A stretch of DNA of 64,000 nt from Pirellulaceae bacterium (lineage in GTDB: Bacteria; Planctomycetota; Planctomycetia; Pirellulales; Pirellulaceae). Positions within the stretch are counted from its first letter, which is position 1. Each line of letters opens with the position of its first letter. Position numbers and translations under genes: made by a program. The notes under the pieces are model-generated. The model was given only the letters and a program-made list of their open reading frames with translations, ran no database searches and was not told the origin of the DNA. The stretch covers positions 23,246-87,245 of the forward strand of contig JASMLW010000506.1 in NCBI GenBank assembly GCA_030748485.1. Direction: 5' to 3'. Of the stretch, positions 43,000 through 53,780 are shown piece after piece.

Positions 43000-45900
43000 T
43001 CAGGTTTGAATGTAGTCTACCAAAACGGCAACGAGAGTCGCCATCGCATCTCGAAGCCGCTCAATCGTTTGCTCGGCGCCGGCGGTTTGGCCGCTTCGTC
43101 CCGCCATTTCAAGCTCGTACGCCAACTTCCCCGCCTCCGTTTCGCCGTAGTAGCGACATGAACCTTTCAGCGTGTGGGCGGCGAGACGCAGTTCACTGGC
43201 GTCTCCCTGGGAAACGGCGGCGGCGATTCGATCGATCAATTTGGGCGCTTCGTCGAGAAAGATCTCCGTGATCTCCCGCAGCAGCGACTCACGACCGTGG
43301 ACCGATTCGAGGGCGACCGCCCAATCGACGACTGACTTCTCCCGGCGCTCATCCGCCACCGCCGGGTCGCCCAGGTCGCTCTCCACCGGCTCGCCGAGAG
43401 CTTTTGCCATGGTTTCAAACAACTGCTTCGCGCGAATCGGTTTCGAAACGTACTCGTCCATCCCCGCGGCGATACAGCGATCTCGGTCGCCCACCATGGC
43501 GTGCGCCGTCATGGCGACGATGGGCGTCCGGTGCTCCGTGTACTGTTCCAGCGCCCGAATCCTCTTGGTCGCTTCGATCCCGTCGACAAGCGGCATTTGC
43601 ACATCCATCAGAACAATGTCGAACGTCCCTTTGGAAAAGAGCTCGACAGCTTCGCGTCCATTGGGAGCCACCGTCATTTGATGTCCGTGTCGTTCCAGCA
43701 GGCCGCACGCCAACCGCTGATTCACCAAGCTGTCTTCGGCCAGGAGGATTTGCAGCTTGCGATGAACTCGCCGCCCCTCGCTTGTCGGCGGCGCGGCGGT
43801 GGGGCGGACAATGTGGAAATGGGCGACGATCGCGTCGAACAACTCCGATTGTTTGACCGGCTTGATCATGTGCGCGGTCACGTTCAGCGCGGCGCAGCGA
43901 TCGGCGCCGCCAGGCCGATCGGCCGACGTCAAGACAAACACGGGCGTCGCACCCAGTTGCTGGTCCGACTTGATTTCCCGCGTCAGGGCGAATCCGTCCG
44001 GCGGCGGCATGTTGGCGTCGCAAATGACCAGCTGATGGGCTTCTCCGTCATCGGCGGCGCGGCGCAGTTCGCTGAGCGCATCGTCGGTCCCGCTCGCCTC
44101 TTGTGGAGACATCTCCCAGTTGGCGAGCATCGAACTGAGGATGCGGCGATTGGTCGCGTTGTCGTCGACGACCAACACCTTCATCCCGCGAATTCGCTCG
44201 ACATCGACGACCGCCGAGACCGGATCGGCCTCGTCTTCCGGCAGTCGCAGGTCGACCGTCACATGAAACGTGGCGCCGCGTCCCTCTGAGCTTTCGACCC
44301 ACATCGTTCCATTCATCATCTCGACGAGGCTCTTGGAGATGGCGAGCCCCAGTCCGGTGCCGCCAAAACGCCTCGTCATCGACGAGTCGGCTTGCTCAAA
44401 TGGCGCGAAAATCTCGGCCTGCTTCTCGTCGGCGATGCCGATGCCCGTGTCGGAGACATCGAGTTGCAGAGTAACTCGATCGCCGGCTGTCTGCTTTGCA
44501 CTCACCGTCAGCAGCACCTCACCGCGCTCGGTGAACTTGATTGCGTTGCCGACCAGATTGACGACGATCTGACGAATCCGCGCGGGGTCGCCGACGACGA
44601 CATGCGGCGTTCCCGGACGGATGTCGCACGCCATCTCGAGGTCCTTGGCGTGAGCGCGGACGGCCAGCGCTTTCACCGTGTCCCCGATACTCTCGTAGAG
44701 ATCAAAGCGCACCTCCTCCAACTCCAGTCTGCCGGCTTCAACTTTCGAGAAATCGAGCACGTCGTTGATGATCGCCAGCAGTGATTCAGCCGACTCGAGC
44801 AGAAGCGTCAAGTATTCCGTCTGTTCGCGGTCGAGCGGCGAGTTGAGAACCAATTCGGTCATCCCGATGATCGCGTTCATCGGCGTGCGAATCTCGTGGC
44901 TCATGTTCGCCAAGAAACGGCTCTTCGCCGCGTTCGCCATGTCGGCGGCCTCTTTGGCGTCTTTCAGTTGATTCTCAATCTCTTTCTGCTCCGTGATGTC
45001 CAGGACGAAGCAGATGCACTGGTCCTCCTTCCCTTCCAACATGGTCACGCCGATCACGACGGGAACCCGGCGTCCATCGCGGTGGAAATACTCTTTTTCA
45101 AATGGATTGCAAGTCGACGCTTCTTTAAGTTCCTGGACCGTTGCCTGATCTTTGGCGGCGTGCTCGTCCGGAGTGATCTGATCCCACCGCAGTTCGCCGC
45201 TGGCGATGTGTTCGCGCCGGTATCCAAGCATGTCGAGGAACGCGTCGTTGGCGTCGACGACTCCTCCGCTCAGGTCGGCGATCAAAACGCCGATGATGTT
45301 CGACTCGACGAGCCGTCGGAACTTCGCATCGCTCTCTTTGCGGAGTGCGTCGGCGCGCACTCGATGGGTTACGTCCCAAAACATTCCCTGCACGCCGACG
45401 ACATCGCCTTGGGCGTCCAACACGGGCGCCTTGAGAACCTGGACGTAGAGCAGTTCTCCGTTGGCGCGAATATGCTCTTCGACATCTTCGAGCACTTCGC
45501 GGCTGCGAATGACGCGTTCGTCGTCGCGGCGGTACTTCCGCGCCTGCTCGGCGGGGAAGAAGTCGAGATCGGTTTTTCCTTCAACCTGCTCCCAGGTCCG
45601 GCCCAATGTTTCACAGAATCGCGAGTTGGCGTTGATCACGCGACCGTCGAGGTCCTTGCGAAAGACGTTGAGCGGCAGGCTCTCGATCAGCGATTGATGA
45701 ACGGCCAGCGATTCGTCGAGCGCGCGCTGAGCCACTTCGCGCTCGCGGACTTGCTGTTGGAGAGCGTCGTTGGCCGTGGCCAATTCGCGCGTGCGTTCGT
45801 TGACGATGCGCTGCACTCGCAGCGTGCGGCCAGTCATACGGTGCACGAATGCGACGAGTAGGCAGGTCGTCAGCGCTCCGACGAGGAGGATCAATCTGGG

Positions 45901-46899
45901 ATCGGCGGCGAAAGGGTTGGCCGCTTTGAATTCGGGGCCGGGTGTCGAGAAGAACCGCAGTTCGCTGGCTCCGATTGGAGTCACGCTGAGATGATCAGTC
46001 TTGGGATGAGCGCCGGCGGTCGGCAGGACCTTGGGCGGCGGCGCGTCTTGCGGGTGCGAGTAGATCAGGCGGCGGTCGCCAACGCCGGCGTCTGCGTAGA
46101 TGTGGATGTGCAGCCCCACCGGCTCGAAGTTCTCCAGCACGCTGTAGGCGACGCCTTCCGTCTTCCAGATCCCCACGATGTAACCTTCGAGGTTTCGTCT
46201 CCGATCGAACTCACTGCTGGTCCGCGCTCGATCGCGATAGATCGGCACAAACGCCCACAGCCGATTGACGGCCCCCGGTGTGGAATTGCGGAGATCTCCG
46301 CTGGCCACGACAGTGACGCTGTCCTGATCGCGGGACCAATCCATCGCCCGCCCGCGCGATTCATCTTCCGCCAGATCGAAGCCGAGCATATCGCGGCTGG
46401 ACCGGTCGGCGCCGGCCACGAAGGCGATGGGGAAGTATTCACTGTCCGGCTCCAATTCCCCGGCCCGGTCGCCGTCACCTCGCCAGATGCGGTAGTTGGC
46501 CACCCGTTCGTCGTCAATCGGTCCGTCGGTCTGCATCAACTGGAGATGAGACGCCACGTCTTCCGCGGCGACTCGGGGAGCCCACAACAGATGTGTCAAA
46601 TGTTCGTGCGTATCGAGAATCTGTTGCGTGAATCGATGAAACTCATCGCGATTAACGCGCTGCGTCGCCTCGTAGAACGGAGCCACCAAGGTGGCCGCGT
46701 CGATCTCGCTTTGTATCTGACGCTCAATGGCGTCCGCGCGGCGCTTTCCTTCGATTCTGCTCTTCTCCGAAATGAAGAAGGACCGACTGAGCCGCAGCAA
46801 CTGCCAGCCGGTAAGGCTCGCTCCGATACCGACGAGCGCCACCACAATCGGCGCCCAACGATGCAGCCTCTTGGCCAATCTGTTGCTCGATTCCGCCAT
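43000..46899 (-). CDS. CHASE-domain hybrid histidine kinase with two receivers and HPt
   Basis: The 1299-residue membrane protein has a first membrane segment at about 15-35, a CHASE-type periplasmic sensor to about residue 290, a second membrane segment near 340 (LILLVGALTTCLLVAFV), two PAS domains (about 395-515 and 525-645), a HisKA box with NMSHEIRTPMNAIIG near 668, an HATPase domain with GTGLGLAISKSLV, two receivers (MKVLVVDDNATNRR near 905; LQILLAEDSLVNQR near 1050) and an HPt domain (AAHTLKGSCRYYG near 1245). The phosphorelay could be entirely internal. The first receiver has VICDANMPPPDGF with the expected Asp. Confidence 0.9.
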   Translation of the reverse strand: MAESSNRLAKRLHRWAPIVVALVGIGASLTGWQLLRLSRSFFISEKSRIEGKRRADAIERQIQSEIDAATLVAPFYEATQRVNRDEFHRFTQQILDTHEHLTHLLWAPRVAAEDVASHLQLMQTDGPIDDERVANYRIWRGDGDRAGELEPDSEYFPIAFVAGADRSSRDMLGFDLAEDESRGRAMDWSRDQDSVTVVASGDLRNSTPGAVNRLWAFVPIYRDRARTSSEFDRRRNLEGYIVGIWKTEGVAYSVLENFEPVGLHIHIYADAGVGDRRLIYSHPQDAPPPKVLPTAGAHPKTDHLSVTPIGASELRFFSTPGPEFKAANPFAADPRLILLVGALTTCLLVAFVHRMTGRTLRVQRIVNERTRELATANDALQQQVREREVAQRALDESLAVHQSLIESLPLNVFRKDLDGRVINANSRFCETLGRTWEQVEGKTDLDFFPAEQARKYRRDDERVIRSREVLEDVEEHIRANGELLYVQVLKAPVLDAQGDVVGVQGMFWDVTHRVRADALRKESDAKFRRLVESNIIGVLIADLSGGVVDANDAFLDMLGYRREHIASGELRWDQITPDEHAAKDQATVQELKEASTCNPFEKEYFHRDGRRVPVVIGVTMLEGKEDQCICFVLDITEQKEIENQLKDAKEAADMANAAKSRFLANMSHEIRTPMNAIIGMTELVLNSPLDREQTEYLTLLLESAESLLAIINDVLDFSKVEAGRLELEEVRFDLYESIGDTVKALAVRAHAKDLEMACDIRPGTPHVVVGDPARIRQIVVNLVGNAIKFTERGEVLLTVSAKQTAGDRVTLQLDVSDTGIGIADEKQAEIFAPFEQADSSMTRRFGGTGLGLAISKSLVEMMNGTMWVESSEGRGATFHVTVDLRLPEDEADPVSAVVDVERIRGMKVLVVDDNATNRRILSSMLANWEMSPQEASGTDDALSELRRAADDGEAHQLVICDANMPPPDGFALTREIKSDQQLGATPVFVLTSADRPGGADRCAALNVTAHMIKPVKQSELFDAIVAHFHIVRPTAAPPTSEGRRVHRKLQILLAEDSLVNQRLACGLLERHGHQMTVAPNGREAVELFSKGTFDIVLMDVQMPLVDGIEATKRIRALEQYTEHRTPIVAMTAHAMVGDRDRCIAAGMDEYVSKPIRAKQLFETMAKALGEPVESDLGDPAVADERREKSVVDWAVALESVHGRESLLREITEIFLDEAPKLIDRIAAAVSQGDASELRLAAHTLKGSCRYYGETEAGKLAYELEMAGRSGQTAGAEQTIERLRDAMATLVAVLVDYIQT

Positions 46900-46997
46900 G
46901 AATTCGAGTCTAACGGCAGCCGCGGACGGGTTCAATCATTCGCCTCACCAACGCCCGCCGGGATCAACTCGTTGACGCCTGCAAGCGGCGCCCTAGA

Positions 46998-47825
46998 ATG
47001 AACGCCGTTCTCCCGCACGTCGCCGCGCTTCCGCTCCCCCTCGCCGCAACTCCTACAACGGACGCGTCCATGTCCTTTCGCTTCATCACGGCGCTGCCAG
47101 TCTTCAATGAAGTCAACTCCGTCGATTCCGTACTCGACGAGGTCTTCCGTCACAGCGACCACGTGCTGGTCGTCGACGACGGCTCAACCGACGGCACGGC
47201 CGACGTGCTCGCGAAGCGGAATCAGCCTCTGCTCAGCATCGAAACCCATCCGCACAACCTCGGATACGGCGCCGCTCTGCGAACTGCATTCCGCTTCGCC
47301 GCCAAACACGGATTTGACGCCGTTGTCACGGTTGATTGCGATGGGCAGCACGAACCCCGATTGATCGGCGAGTACGTCGACGCTTGTGAGTTCGCCGACA
47401 TTGTTTCCGGCAGTCGTTATCTCGACAACGTCGACAGTGGATCGGCGCCGCCGGAGAGAATGAAAGTCAATCGCCAAGTCACGGCTGAATTGAATCAACT
47501 GCTCGGCCTCGACCTCACCGACTCTTTCTGTGGATTCAAGGCGTACCGCGTCGCTTCTCTGCAGAAACTGAAGATCAGCGAGCACGGTTATGCGATGCCG
47601 CTGCAACTGTGGGTGCAGGCGGCGTTCGCTAAACTCAAAGTGATGGAGTTACCGGCGCCGTTGATCTACACCGACGAGCAGCGATCGTTCGGCGAAGCTC
47701 TCGACAACGCCTCCACACGTCTGGACTACTACCATCGCGTCATCGAAACCAGCATCGCCGAAGCAAAAGCGCAGTACCGCGACGCTGACGCCCCCGACGT
47801 ACTTTGCGGAGAGAGCGTCGGATGA
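46998..47825 (+). CDS. Glycosyltransferase family 2, dolichol-phosphate-mannose synthase-like
   Basis: The 275-residue protein has GT-A signatures: ITALPVFNEVNSVDSVLDE, VLVVDDGSTDGTADV, NLGYGAALRTAF, VTVDCDGQHEP and SGSRYLD. It has no C-terminal membrane segments. An internal ATG at 47070 starts directly before the first beta strand and is a good alternative start. Its stop overlaps the next gene as ATGA, so the two are coupled. It could act on a lipid-linked sugar, but the pathway is unknown. Confidence 0.85.
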   Translation: MNAVLPHVAALPLPLAATPTTDASMSFRFITALPVFNEVNSVDSVLDEVFRHSDHVLVVDDGSTDGTADVLAKRNQPLLSIETHPHNLGYGAALRTAFRFAAKHGFDAVVTVDCDGQHEPRLIGEYVDACEFADIVSGSRYLDNVDSGSAPPERMKVNRQVTAELNQLLGLDLTDSFCGFKAYRVASLQKLKISEHGYAMPLQLWVQAAFAKLKVMELPAPLIYTDEQRSFGEALDNASTRLDYYHRVIETSIAEAKAQYRDADAPDVLCGESVG

Positions 47826-49447
47826 CCAGCGCGGAGAGCGGGCTGGCGTATCGACGCCTCCGCGCCCCGACCGATCACGGGCTCGCTTTGCTCGAACCGC
47901 GGCTCGACGAGCTGCCGAGTCTGGTTGAGTTGAATCGGCGGCGAGATATCGATCGCATCAGGCTGCTCGATCAGCCGCTCAAACAACTCGCCCAACAGGC
48001 GCGCCGCCAATTGCTCGGATTGGCGAGGAACTACTCAAACGCCTATCTTCCCGCGAGCGGGGCGGCCGCTGAATTGGATCCGGCGGCTCCGATCTTGTTG
48101 AGCGGACACCAGCCCGATCTGTTCCATACGGGCGTCTGGTTCAAGAACTTCGTTCTCAGCGCCGCCGCCGCGCGAGTTGGCGGAGTGGCGATCAATCTGA
48201 CGGTCGATGTCGACCTCTGCCGCACCACCTCCGTCAACGCGCCCCGTCTGGTTGGCGGACTCGTTGACTTTGACACTGTTCCTTTTGACGAACAGCTGCA
48301 GCCGCAACCGCTGGAAAGTCGTCGCATCGGCGACCTCGGTCTGTTCGGCAAGTTTGGAGCGGCCGTCGGCGAGCGCGCCTCGACCTACGCCGCCGATCCT
48401 GTCATTGGACACCTGTGGCCCTACGCGGTCGAGCTGGGGCGGGCGGGCCGCCCGTTGGGCCAGTGCTTCGCAGCGGCCCGACATCTGGTTGAATTCCAGT
48501 TGGGGTTGCGCACGCTGGAGCTGCCCGTCAGCAAGCTGGCGGACTCGGATTCATTTCGGTGGTTCGTCGCCGATATGCTCGAGCGCGCTGATGATTTTTT
48601 GACTGTCCACAACGAATCCCTGCGGGTTTATCGACGAGTCAACCGGGTCCGGAGCCGCTCACATCCTGCTCCGGCGCTCGAGCGGCTGAGCGAGAAAGTG
48701 GAAACGCCATTTTGGGTCTGGAGCGCGGACGCACCCCGGCGGCGACGACTTTTTGTCTCGACGTCCGCCGCCTCATGGACGCTCTCCGACGAAAACAACT
48801 GGTCCGTCTCGATCGAAATAGACGGCCGGGGAAAGGGCGAGTCGATCGTCGCGCAACTGACCGAGCTGGCCCGAGAGGGGCTGCGAATTCGCCCCCGCGC
48901 CTTCGCCACCACACTGTTTGCTCGGCTGTTTTGCTGCGACCTGTTCCTGCACGGAATCGGCGGAGCCAAGTACGACCAATTGACCGATGAGCTGATGCGA
49001 CGTTTCTACGGGGCCCCCGCGCCGGCCCTGGCGGTGGCCACCTGCACGATGCACTTGCCGTTGCCGACGACACCGACCACAGCGGCCGATGTGCGTGAAA
49101 TCGAACGAAAAATCAGGGACTTGCGTTTCCGACCCGAGTGCGGGCTGCCTAAAGACATAAAAAGAATAGCTGAAGTAGCAGATCTTCTGGAGACCAAGCG
49201 TCGGTGGGTTGAGATGCAACCGCCGCGGGGCGCGGGCAAGGCCCGCCGGGAGAAACTGGTGGAGATCAATCAGCTGTTGCAGCGCTATGTCGATGAGCCG
49301 CGCGCCGGGTTACTGCGATCAGCAGACGAAGCTCGGGAGCAGGTGCGGGCGAATCGCCGCTTGCGTTCGCGTGAGTACTCCTTTTGCGTTCACGACATGT
49401 CAACTTTAACGCCCCGTCTACTGGAACTTTCCGAAAAAGGTTCTTAA
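47822..49447 (+). CDS. Uncharacterised 541-residue protein, possible BshC-like fold
   Basis: The protein has LLSGHQPDLFHTGVWFKNF near residue 90, resembling the substrate loop of bacillithiol synthase BshC and relatives. It also has ARLFCCDLFLHGIGGAKYDQ around residue 380 and a helical, coiled-coil-like C-terminus (LVEINQLLQRYVDEP). The resemblance to BshC is from memory and weak, and no other bacillithiol genes are nearby. The four-base overlap with the GT2 gene suggests a joint function. Confidence 0.6.
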   Translation: MTSAESGLAYRRLRAPTDHGLALLEPRLDELPSLVELNRRRDIDRIRLLDQPLKQLAQQARRQLLGLARNYSNAYLPASGAAAELDPAAPILLSGHQPDLFHTGVWFKNFVLSAAAARVGGVAINLTVDVDLCRTTSVNAPRLVGGLVDFDTVPFDEQLQPQPLESRRIGDLGLFGKFGAAVGERASTYAADPVIGHLWPYAVELGRAGRPLGQCFAAARHLVEFQLGLRTLELPVSKLADSDSFRWFVADMLERADDFLTVHNESLRVYRRVNRVRSRSHPAPALERLSEKVETPFWVWSADAPRRRRLFVSTSAASWTLSDENNWSVSIEIDGRGKGESIVAQLTELAREGLRIRPRAFATTLFARLFCCDLFLHGIGGAKYDQLTDELMRRFYGAPAPALAVATCTMHLPLPTTPTTAADVREIERKIRDLRFRPECGLPKDIKRIAEVADLLETKRRWVEMQPPRGAGKARREKLVEINQLLQRYVDEPRAGLLRSADEAREQVRANRRLRSREYSFCVHDMSTLTPRLLELSEKGS

Positions 49448-49598
49448 TGTATCCGTAACAACAAGGGAAGCATTGAGGCGTTGGGCCGCTGATCGAGTCG
49501 ATTAGTCGCGATTGAGGCTCCTCTTCGATGCGTCGTCGTCAGGATGGCGACGTCAACGGATTGTGAACGGATTACCTCAAGCTGAAGGGATTCGGGGC

Positions 49599-50963
49599 AT
49601 GGCTTCGCCAGCGGCATTCGCCCATTCGCCGGAAGGTCGTCACAAGAACGACCCTGTCAACTCGGTTGCTCTACCGGCTCCTCTCGAGCTCTCCTCCGCG
49701 ACTGCGGGTGACCATCCGAGTGTGCAACGTTTGTTGATGAATGTGTTTCACGGTCCATCGGCGACCGAGTTCCAAGCGCAGTTGGAGGAGCCGCAGTACG
49801 AGCCGACGGATCGGCTTGTGGTTCGCTACCGCGAGCAGGTGCTTTCGCATCTGTTGATCACCAAGCGGGAGATGCGTTTTGGCGAGCGCGTGTTGCCGGT
49901 TGGGCTGATCCAGGACTTGGCGACGGCGCCCGAGTTTCGTTGTCGTGGCTTGGCGTCAAAACTCCTGGAAACGGCCGAGCGGCAGATGCGCAACGACGGA
50001 GCCGTGTTGTCGATGATCTCGACAAACAACATAGCGTTCTTCCTGCAGCGGGGCTGGGCGGTCTGCCCGCGGCATTGTTACTCGGAGGCCGGCGCCCGCG
50101 ATATCTTGTCGTACTTGAATGCGCAGAGTCCGCCGCAGCGGGACTTGTTGAGCGGCCGCGGACCCAAGGAATACAACATCCGTCTCTGGCGGCATATCGA
50201 GCAGGCGGCGCTGATGCGTCTGTACGAGCAGAATACGCAGCGCTCGTTCGGCGCGTACTTGCGAAACGATTCCTATTGGCGGTGGCTGATCGGCCGGCGG
50301 GGCTACGACAGCATCTACGTAGCCATCGACGGACCTGACAAACTGGAGCTCGACGAGCGGCTGGAGCCGATCGTCGGGTATGCGGCGATGATGGACGGCC
50401 AAGTCGCCGAGTTGATGGTCTCGCCCGAACATCCTCGCGCGGCGGCCCAATTGCTGGCTCGAGCCTGCGGCGACGCGATCGAGCGCGACATCCACCCGAT
50501 GCGGATCGATGGCCAGCCGGACCACCCGTTGCACCAATTGACGGTGGCGGCGGGCGGCGCTTTTCGAGACAACGAGGCGGAGAATGGGGTCGTACAGATG
50601 ACCAAGATGTACGATCCGCTCGGCTTCCTGCGGGACTCGTCCGACCAATTGGTCTCCCGAGCGCGGGCGGCGACAAAGATCGAATTGCCCTGCGAACTGG
50701 GCGTTCAATACAACGGCGAAAAATATCGACTCAGCGTGAATCGACGGAGCGCCAAGTTGAGCGAAGGAAAGCTCGGCCGCAGTTACATCACAGTCAATCG
50801 CGCCTCTTTGACTCAACTGCTCCTGGGGCACCTCAATGTTCGCGATGCGGTCGAACAACGGCGGATGGAATCGTCGACCCGGGTGGCGATCGATTTGGCC
50901 AGCGCGCTGTTCCCGCGGTTATCGTTCTGGCGGCCGCCGCTGGACGACCTGCCCGCCAGGTGA
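49599..50963 (+). CDS. GNAT-family N-acetyltransferase
   Basis: The 454-residue protein has an N-terminal GNAT domain with the acetyl-CoA loop pattern LIQDLATAPEFRCRGLASKL and NIAFFLQRGW. A second, GNAT-like half (VGYAAMMDGQVAELMVSPEH) and a C-terminal sterol-carrier-like region recall Eis-type acetyltransferases. The acceptor is unknown. The ATG begins the conserved region; the longer frame starts with a low-quality extension. It converges with the SNF2 gene with 10 bases between the stops. Confidence 0.75.
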   Translation: MASPAAFAHSPEGRHKNDPVNSVALPAPLELSSATAGDHPSVQRLLMNVFHGPSATEFQAQLEEPQYEPTDRLVVRYREQVLSHLLITKREMRFGERVLPVGLIQDLATAPEFRCRGLASKLLETAERQMRNDGAVLSMISTNNIAFFLQRGWAVCPRHCYSEAGARDILSYLNAQSPPQRDLLSGRGPKEYNIRLWRHIEQAALMRLYEQNTQRSFGAYLRNDSYWRWLIGRRGYDSIYVAIDGPDKLELDERLEPIVGYAAMMDGQVAELMVSPEHPRAAAQLLARACGDAIERDIHPMRIDGQPDHPLHQLTVAAGGAFRDNEAENGVVQMTKMYDPLGFLRDSSDQLVSRARAATKIELPCELGVQYNGEKYRLSVNRRSAKLSEGKLGRSYITVNRASLTQLLLGHLNVRDAVEQRRMESSTRVAIDLASALFPRLSFWRPPLDDLPAR

Positions 50964-50973
50964 CGTTGTTCCG

Positions 50974-53688
50974 TTATTCGTCGCGCTGTCTGTTCTCGGC
51001 GACGAGCAGTTGAGCCAATGACGTGGCGAGGTCGTTGAGATCGCTGTCGTTGGGAAGCGTGACGCGGACTTGCATGCGGCCGGTCTGGTCGCGCTCCGCG
51101 CAACTTTCCAACCCACTGCGCAGCTGGCTCACGACGCGCGGATCGGGGTCGCTCTGGTTGTCAACCAACTCACCGACCAATTTGAGTGCGGCTCCGAGCA
51201 GTTCGCCGCTGGCCGCCGCAACGCGATTGCGTCGAGCGGCGATTTCCCGCGTCTCCGCCGTGACGGCTTGCTGCTGCGAAGCGTCAATCGGAGCCGCCGG
51301 TTTGTTGCCCAGCAGTTGCTCCATCCGCCTCTTTAGCTCGTCCATACCGCTTTGCAACTGGACTTGCGACACATCTGAATCGACGTCCAACGCGGCCATG
51401 GCCAAATCGTGTTTGGCGGACAACGTGCTCAACAACCGCTCTTCAATGGTCTCCTCGGTCACCATCAGGTAGACCTGTACGGGCCGCTGCTGGCCCATGC
51501 GGTGAGCGCGGCCGATCCGTTGCTCGAGTATGGCTGGATTCCACGGCAATTCGACATTAATCACCGTATTCGCAGCTTGCAGATTCAATCCCGTGTTACC
51601 CGCGCTGCTCATGATGATCGCGTCGCAGTTCTCGTCGTTTTGGAACTGGTGGACGAGCTGTTGCCGTTTCTTTTGCGGCACGGACCCGTCGAGCCGAACG
51701 AAATGGATCCCAATATCGTCCATCAATGGTTCGATCAGGTTGAGCATCGTGGTCCATTCGCTAAAGAGCACGATCTTGCGATCTCCGGCGTCCTTCAATT
51801 GCTGCAGCAACTCGGCCAGCCGCTCGAGCTTGCTGCTGTAGCCGGGGGCTTCCTTGTTCACCAGAAAGGTGCTGTCGCAAGCCATCCGCGCCATCAAGAG
51901 ATACTTCTGTATCCGCAACAAGTCCATTTCCGAGATGTACTTTTTGGCGGCGATTTGAGCCGCCCGCTTGACGTATTCATCACTCATTATGAGCTGTTCT
52001 TCGGTCGGGCGGATGCGGACGATTTCGGTGGTCCGCTCCGGCAATTCCTGCATCACTTGGCCGCGCGTTCGTCGCAGCAGCACCGGCTTCAGCCGCTCGC
52101 GCAGATCATCCAGGTTGTGGTACCCAGAGACGCGTCCGCGTTCATCCACGATGCGGTGGCGATGCAGGAATCGATAGGCTGGACCAAGATGCCGGTCGTC
52201 GATGAACGTCATGACCGAATAGAGCTCCTCCAAGCGATTCTCCAGGGGAGTTCCGGAGAGGACGAGCGCGAAGGGCGATCTGAGTGACTTGATCAGTTGC
52301 GCGGTCTTGGATTCCCAGTTCTTGATCCGCTGCCCTTCGTCCAGAATGATCAAGTCCCAGGGGATGCGGTCGACGGTGGAGTGATCTCGCAAGACCTGTT
52401 CATAGTTGCAAATCGTAAAGAACTTATTGGCTTCGTACTGCTGCACGCGTTCCTCTCCGTTTCCCAACACGACCTGGCACGCGCGACCGGAGAACCGCTG
52501 AATCTCACTGCGCCACTGGCTCTTGAGCGACGCCGGGCAGACCACCAACACTCGCCGAATCTCGGCTTGCCGAGACAGCAGTTCGGCGACTCCGATCCCT
52601 TGAATCGTCTTGCCCAGCCCCATGTCGTCGGCCAACACGGCGCGGCCGGCTCCCGCCGCGAAGGCGACGCCGTCCAATTGGTACGGCAACAACTCGGTCT
52701 TCAAAAGGTCGCGCCGCAGCGGGTGGTTCGCGGGGTCCCGTCGAATCTCCTCCGCCACTTGAACGAGCCTTTGCTGCAGTAGCCGCTGATCGACAAACTC
52801 CTCCGCGTCGGGATAGATATGCACGGATTGACCGGCGCGCTCCAGCTTGCGAATCCGCTTTAACAAATCGTCGACATCGTCCGTCGTCGACTCGAGCAAC
52901 GGTCCGAGGATTCGGCGGATCGTGTCGTCGACCTTGTGCGGTAGATTGAAACGCAACCCCAACCGCTCGCCGTAATCCAGGCGAAGTGACAGGTTCTTTC
53001 GCCGATAACGCGCGGTGAGCTGTCTCTTTCGAAACCGCTTCTTAATTTTCGCCTGAGCATTGAGGATGTGCTTGCACGTTCCCAGGTGATTGGTGCGAAA
53101 GTCCGGACACGAACAATACGAAGATCCCGGTTCAAATCCGCGCAGGGAAACTCGGTAGGTCTTGCCCGATTGACGGCTTGTCACGGTGTAATCCGTCCAA
53201 GGTTTAGTCGGGTCGAGTGACCTCAACGTCATGCTCTCCCGCGCCGCCCGCTCCTCGCGGTCAGCCAGCGCGCGGCGCAGCAATTCCTCGTCCGTGAGCA
53301 GCTCGATCGGTTCCGACGGATCCGGCGGAGCAGCCAGGCCGAGCGCCAGTTTGTCATCCAGCACCATTCCCAAGACGGCCGCTAGATGATCACAGGGTGA
53401 CGACTCGCAATGATCGCAATGCGAGTGCAGCCCTTTCGGCTTACTCGTCATCTCCACGATCGTGACGATCGCTTTCGCGTCCGCGAGTTCGAAGTCCTCA
53501 ACGCTCACGCGTAACGTATCGCCCCCCAGGTAGACGTCTCGAGGCAGATTGATGTCGAACCGACCGCCCCGCCGCAACCGCTCCTCGCCGTCCTCGTTTC
53601 CCATCAACCGACACGCCGCTCGATAGGTGAGCTGGCCGAGCCTGTCGCGAATTCCAATTCGGCGCTTGCCGCCTCGTTTGCCGGCCAC
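50974..53688 (-). CDS. SNF2-family helicase with SWIM zinc finger
   Basis: The 904-residue protein carries an N-terminal SWIM finger (SSYCSCPDFRTNHLGTCKH, about residues 185-215) and another Cys/His-rich stretch earlier (HSHCDHCESSPCDH). The SNF2 ATPase has Walker A DDMGLGKT (about 356), a DEGQ box (LIILDEGQRIKNW, about 448), and helicase-C motifs TGLNLQAANTVINVE and EQRIGRAHRMGQ (about 700-730). It would act on nucleic acids, often in repair or transcription recycling. The GTG start follows AAGGAGA, better than an upstream GTG. Confidence 0.88.
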   Translation of the reverse strand: MAGKRGGKRRIGIRDRLGQLTYRAACRLMGNEDGEERLRRGGRFDINLPRDVYLGGDTLRVSVEDFELADAKAIVTIVEMTSKPKGLHSHCDHCESSPCDHLAAVLGMVLDDKLALGLAAPPDPSEPIELLTDEELLRRALADREERAARESMTLRSLDPTKPWTDYTVTSRQSGKTYRVSLRGFEPGSSYCSCPDFRTNHLGTCKHILNAQAKIKKRFRKRQLTARYRRKNLSLRLDYGERLGLRFNLPHKVDDTIRRILGPLLESTTDDVDDLLKRIRKLERAGQSVHIYPDAEEFVDQRLLQQRLVQVAEEIRRDPANHPLRRDLLKTELLPYQLDGVAFAAGAGRAVLADDMGLGKTIQGIGVAELLSRQAEIRRVLVVCPASLKSQWRSEIQRFSGRACQVVLGNGEERVQQYEANKFFTICNYEQVLRDHSTVDRIPWDLIILDEGQRIKNWESKTAQLIKSLRSPFALVLSGTPLENRLEELYSVMTFIDDRHLGPAYRFLHRHRIVDERGRVSGYHNLDDLRERLKPVLLRRTRGQVMQELPERTTEIVRIRPTEEQLIMSDEYVKRAAQIAAKKYISEMDLLRIQKYLLMARMACDSTFLVNKEAPGYSSKLERLAELLQQLKDAGDRKIVLFSEWTTMLNLIEPLMDDIGIHFVRLDGSVPQKKRQQLVHQFQNDENCDAIIMSSAGNTGLNLQAANTVINVELPWNPAILEQRIGRAHRMGQQRPVQVYLMVTEETIEERLLSTLSAKHDLAMAALDVDSDVSQVQLQSGMDELKRRMEQLLGNKPAAPIDASQQQAVTAETREIAARRNRVAAASGELLGAALKLVGELVDNQSDPDPRVVSQLRSGLESCAERDQTGRMQVRVTLPNDSDLNDLATSLAQLLVAENRQRDE

Positions 53689-53780
53689 GGTCGTCTCCTT
53701 ACTGATTGATCCACAGGCAATAGCACCGCATTGCTCAAGATTGTGGTGACTTCTCGGCCCAGGTAAACCCTGGTTCGCAC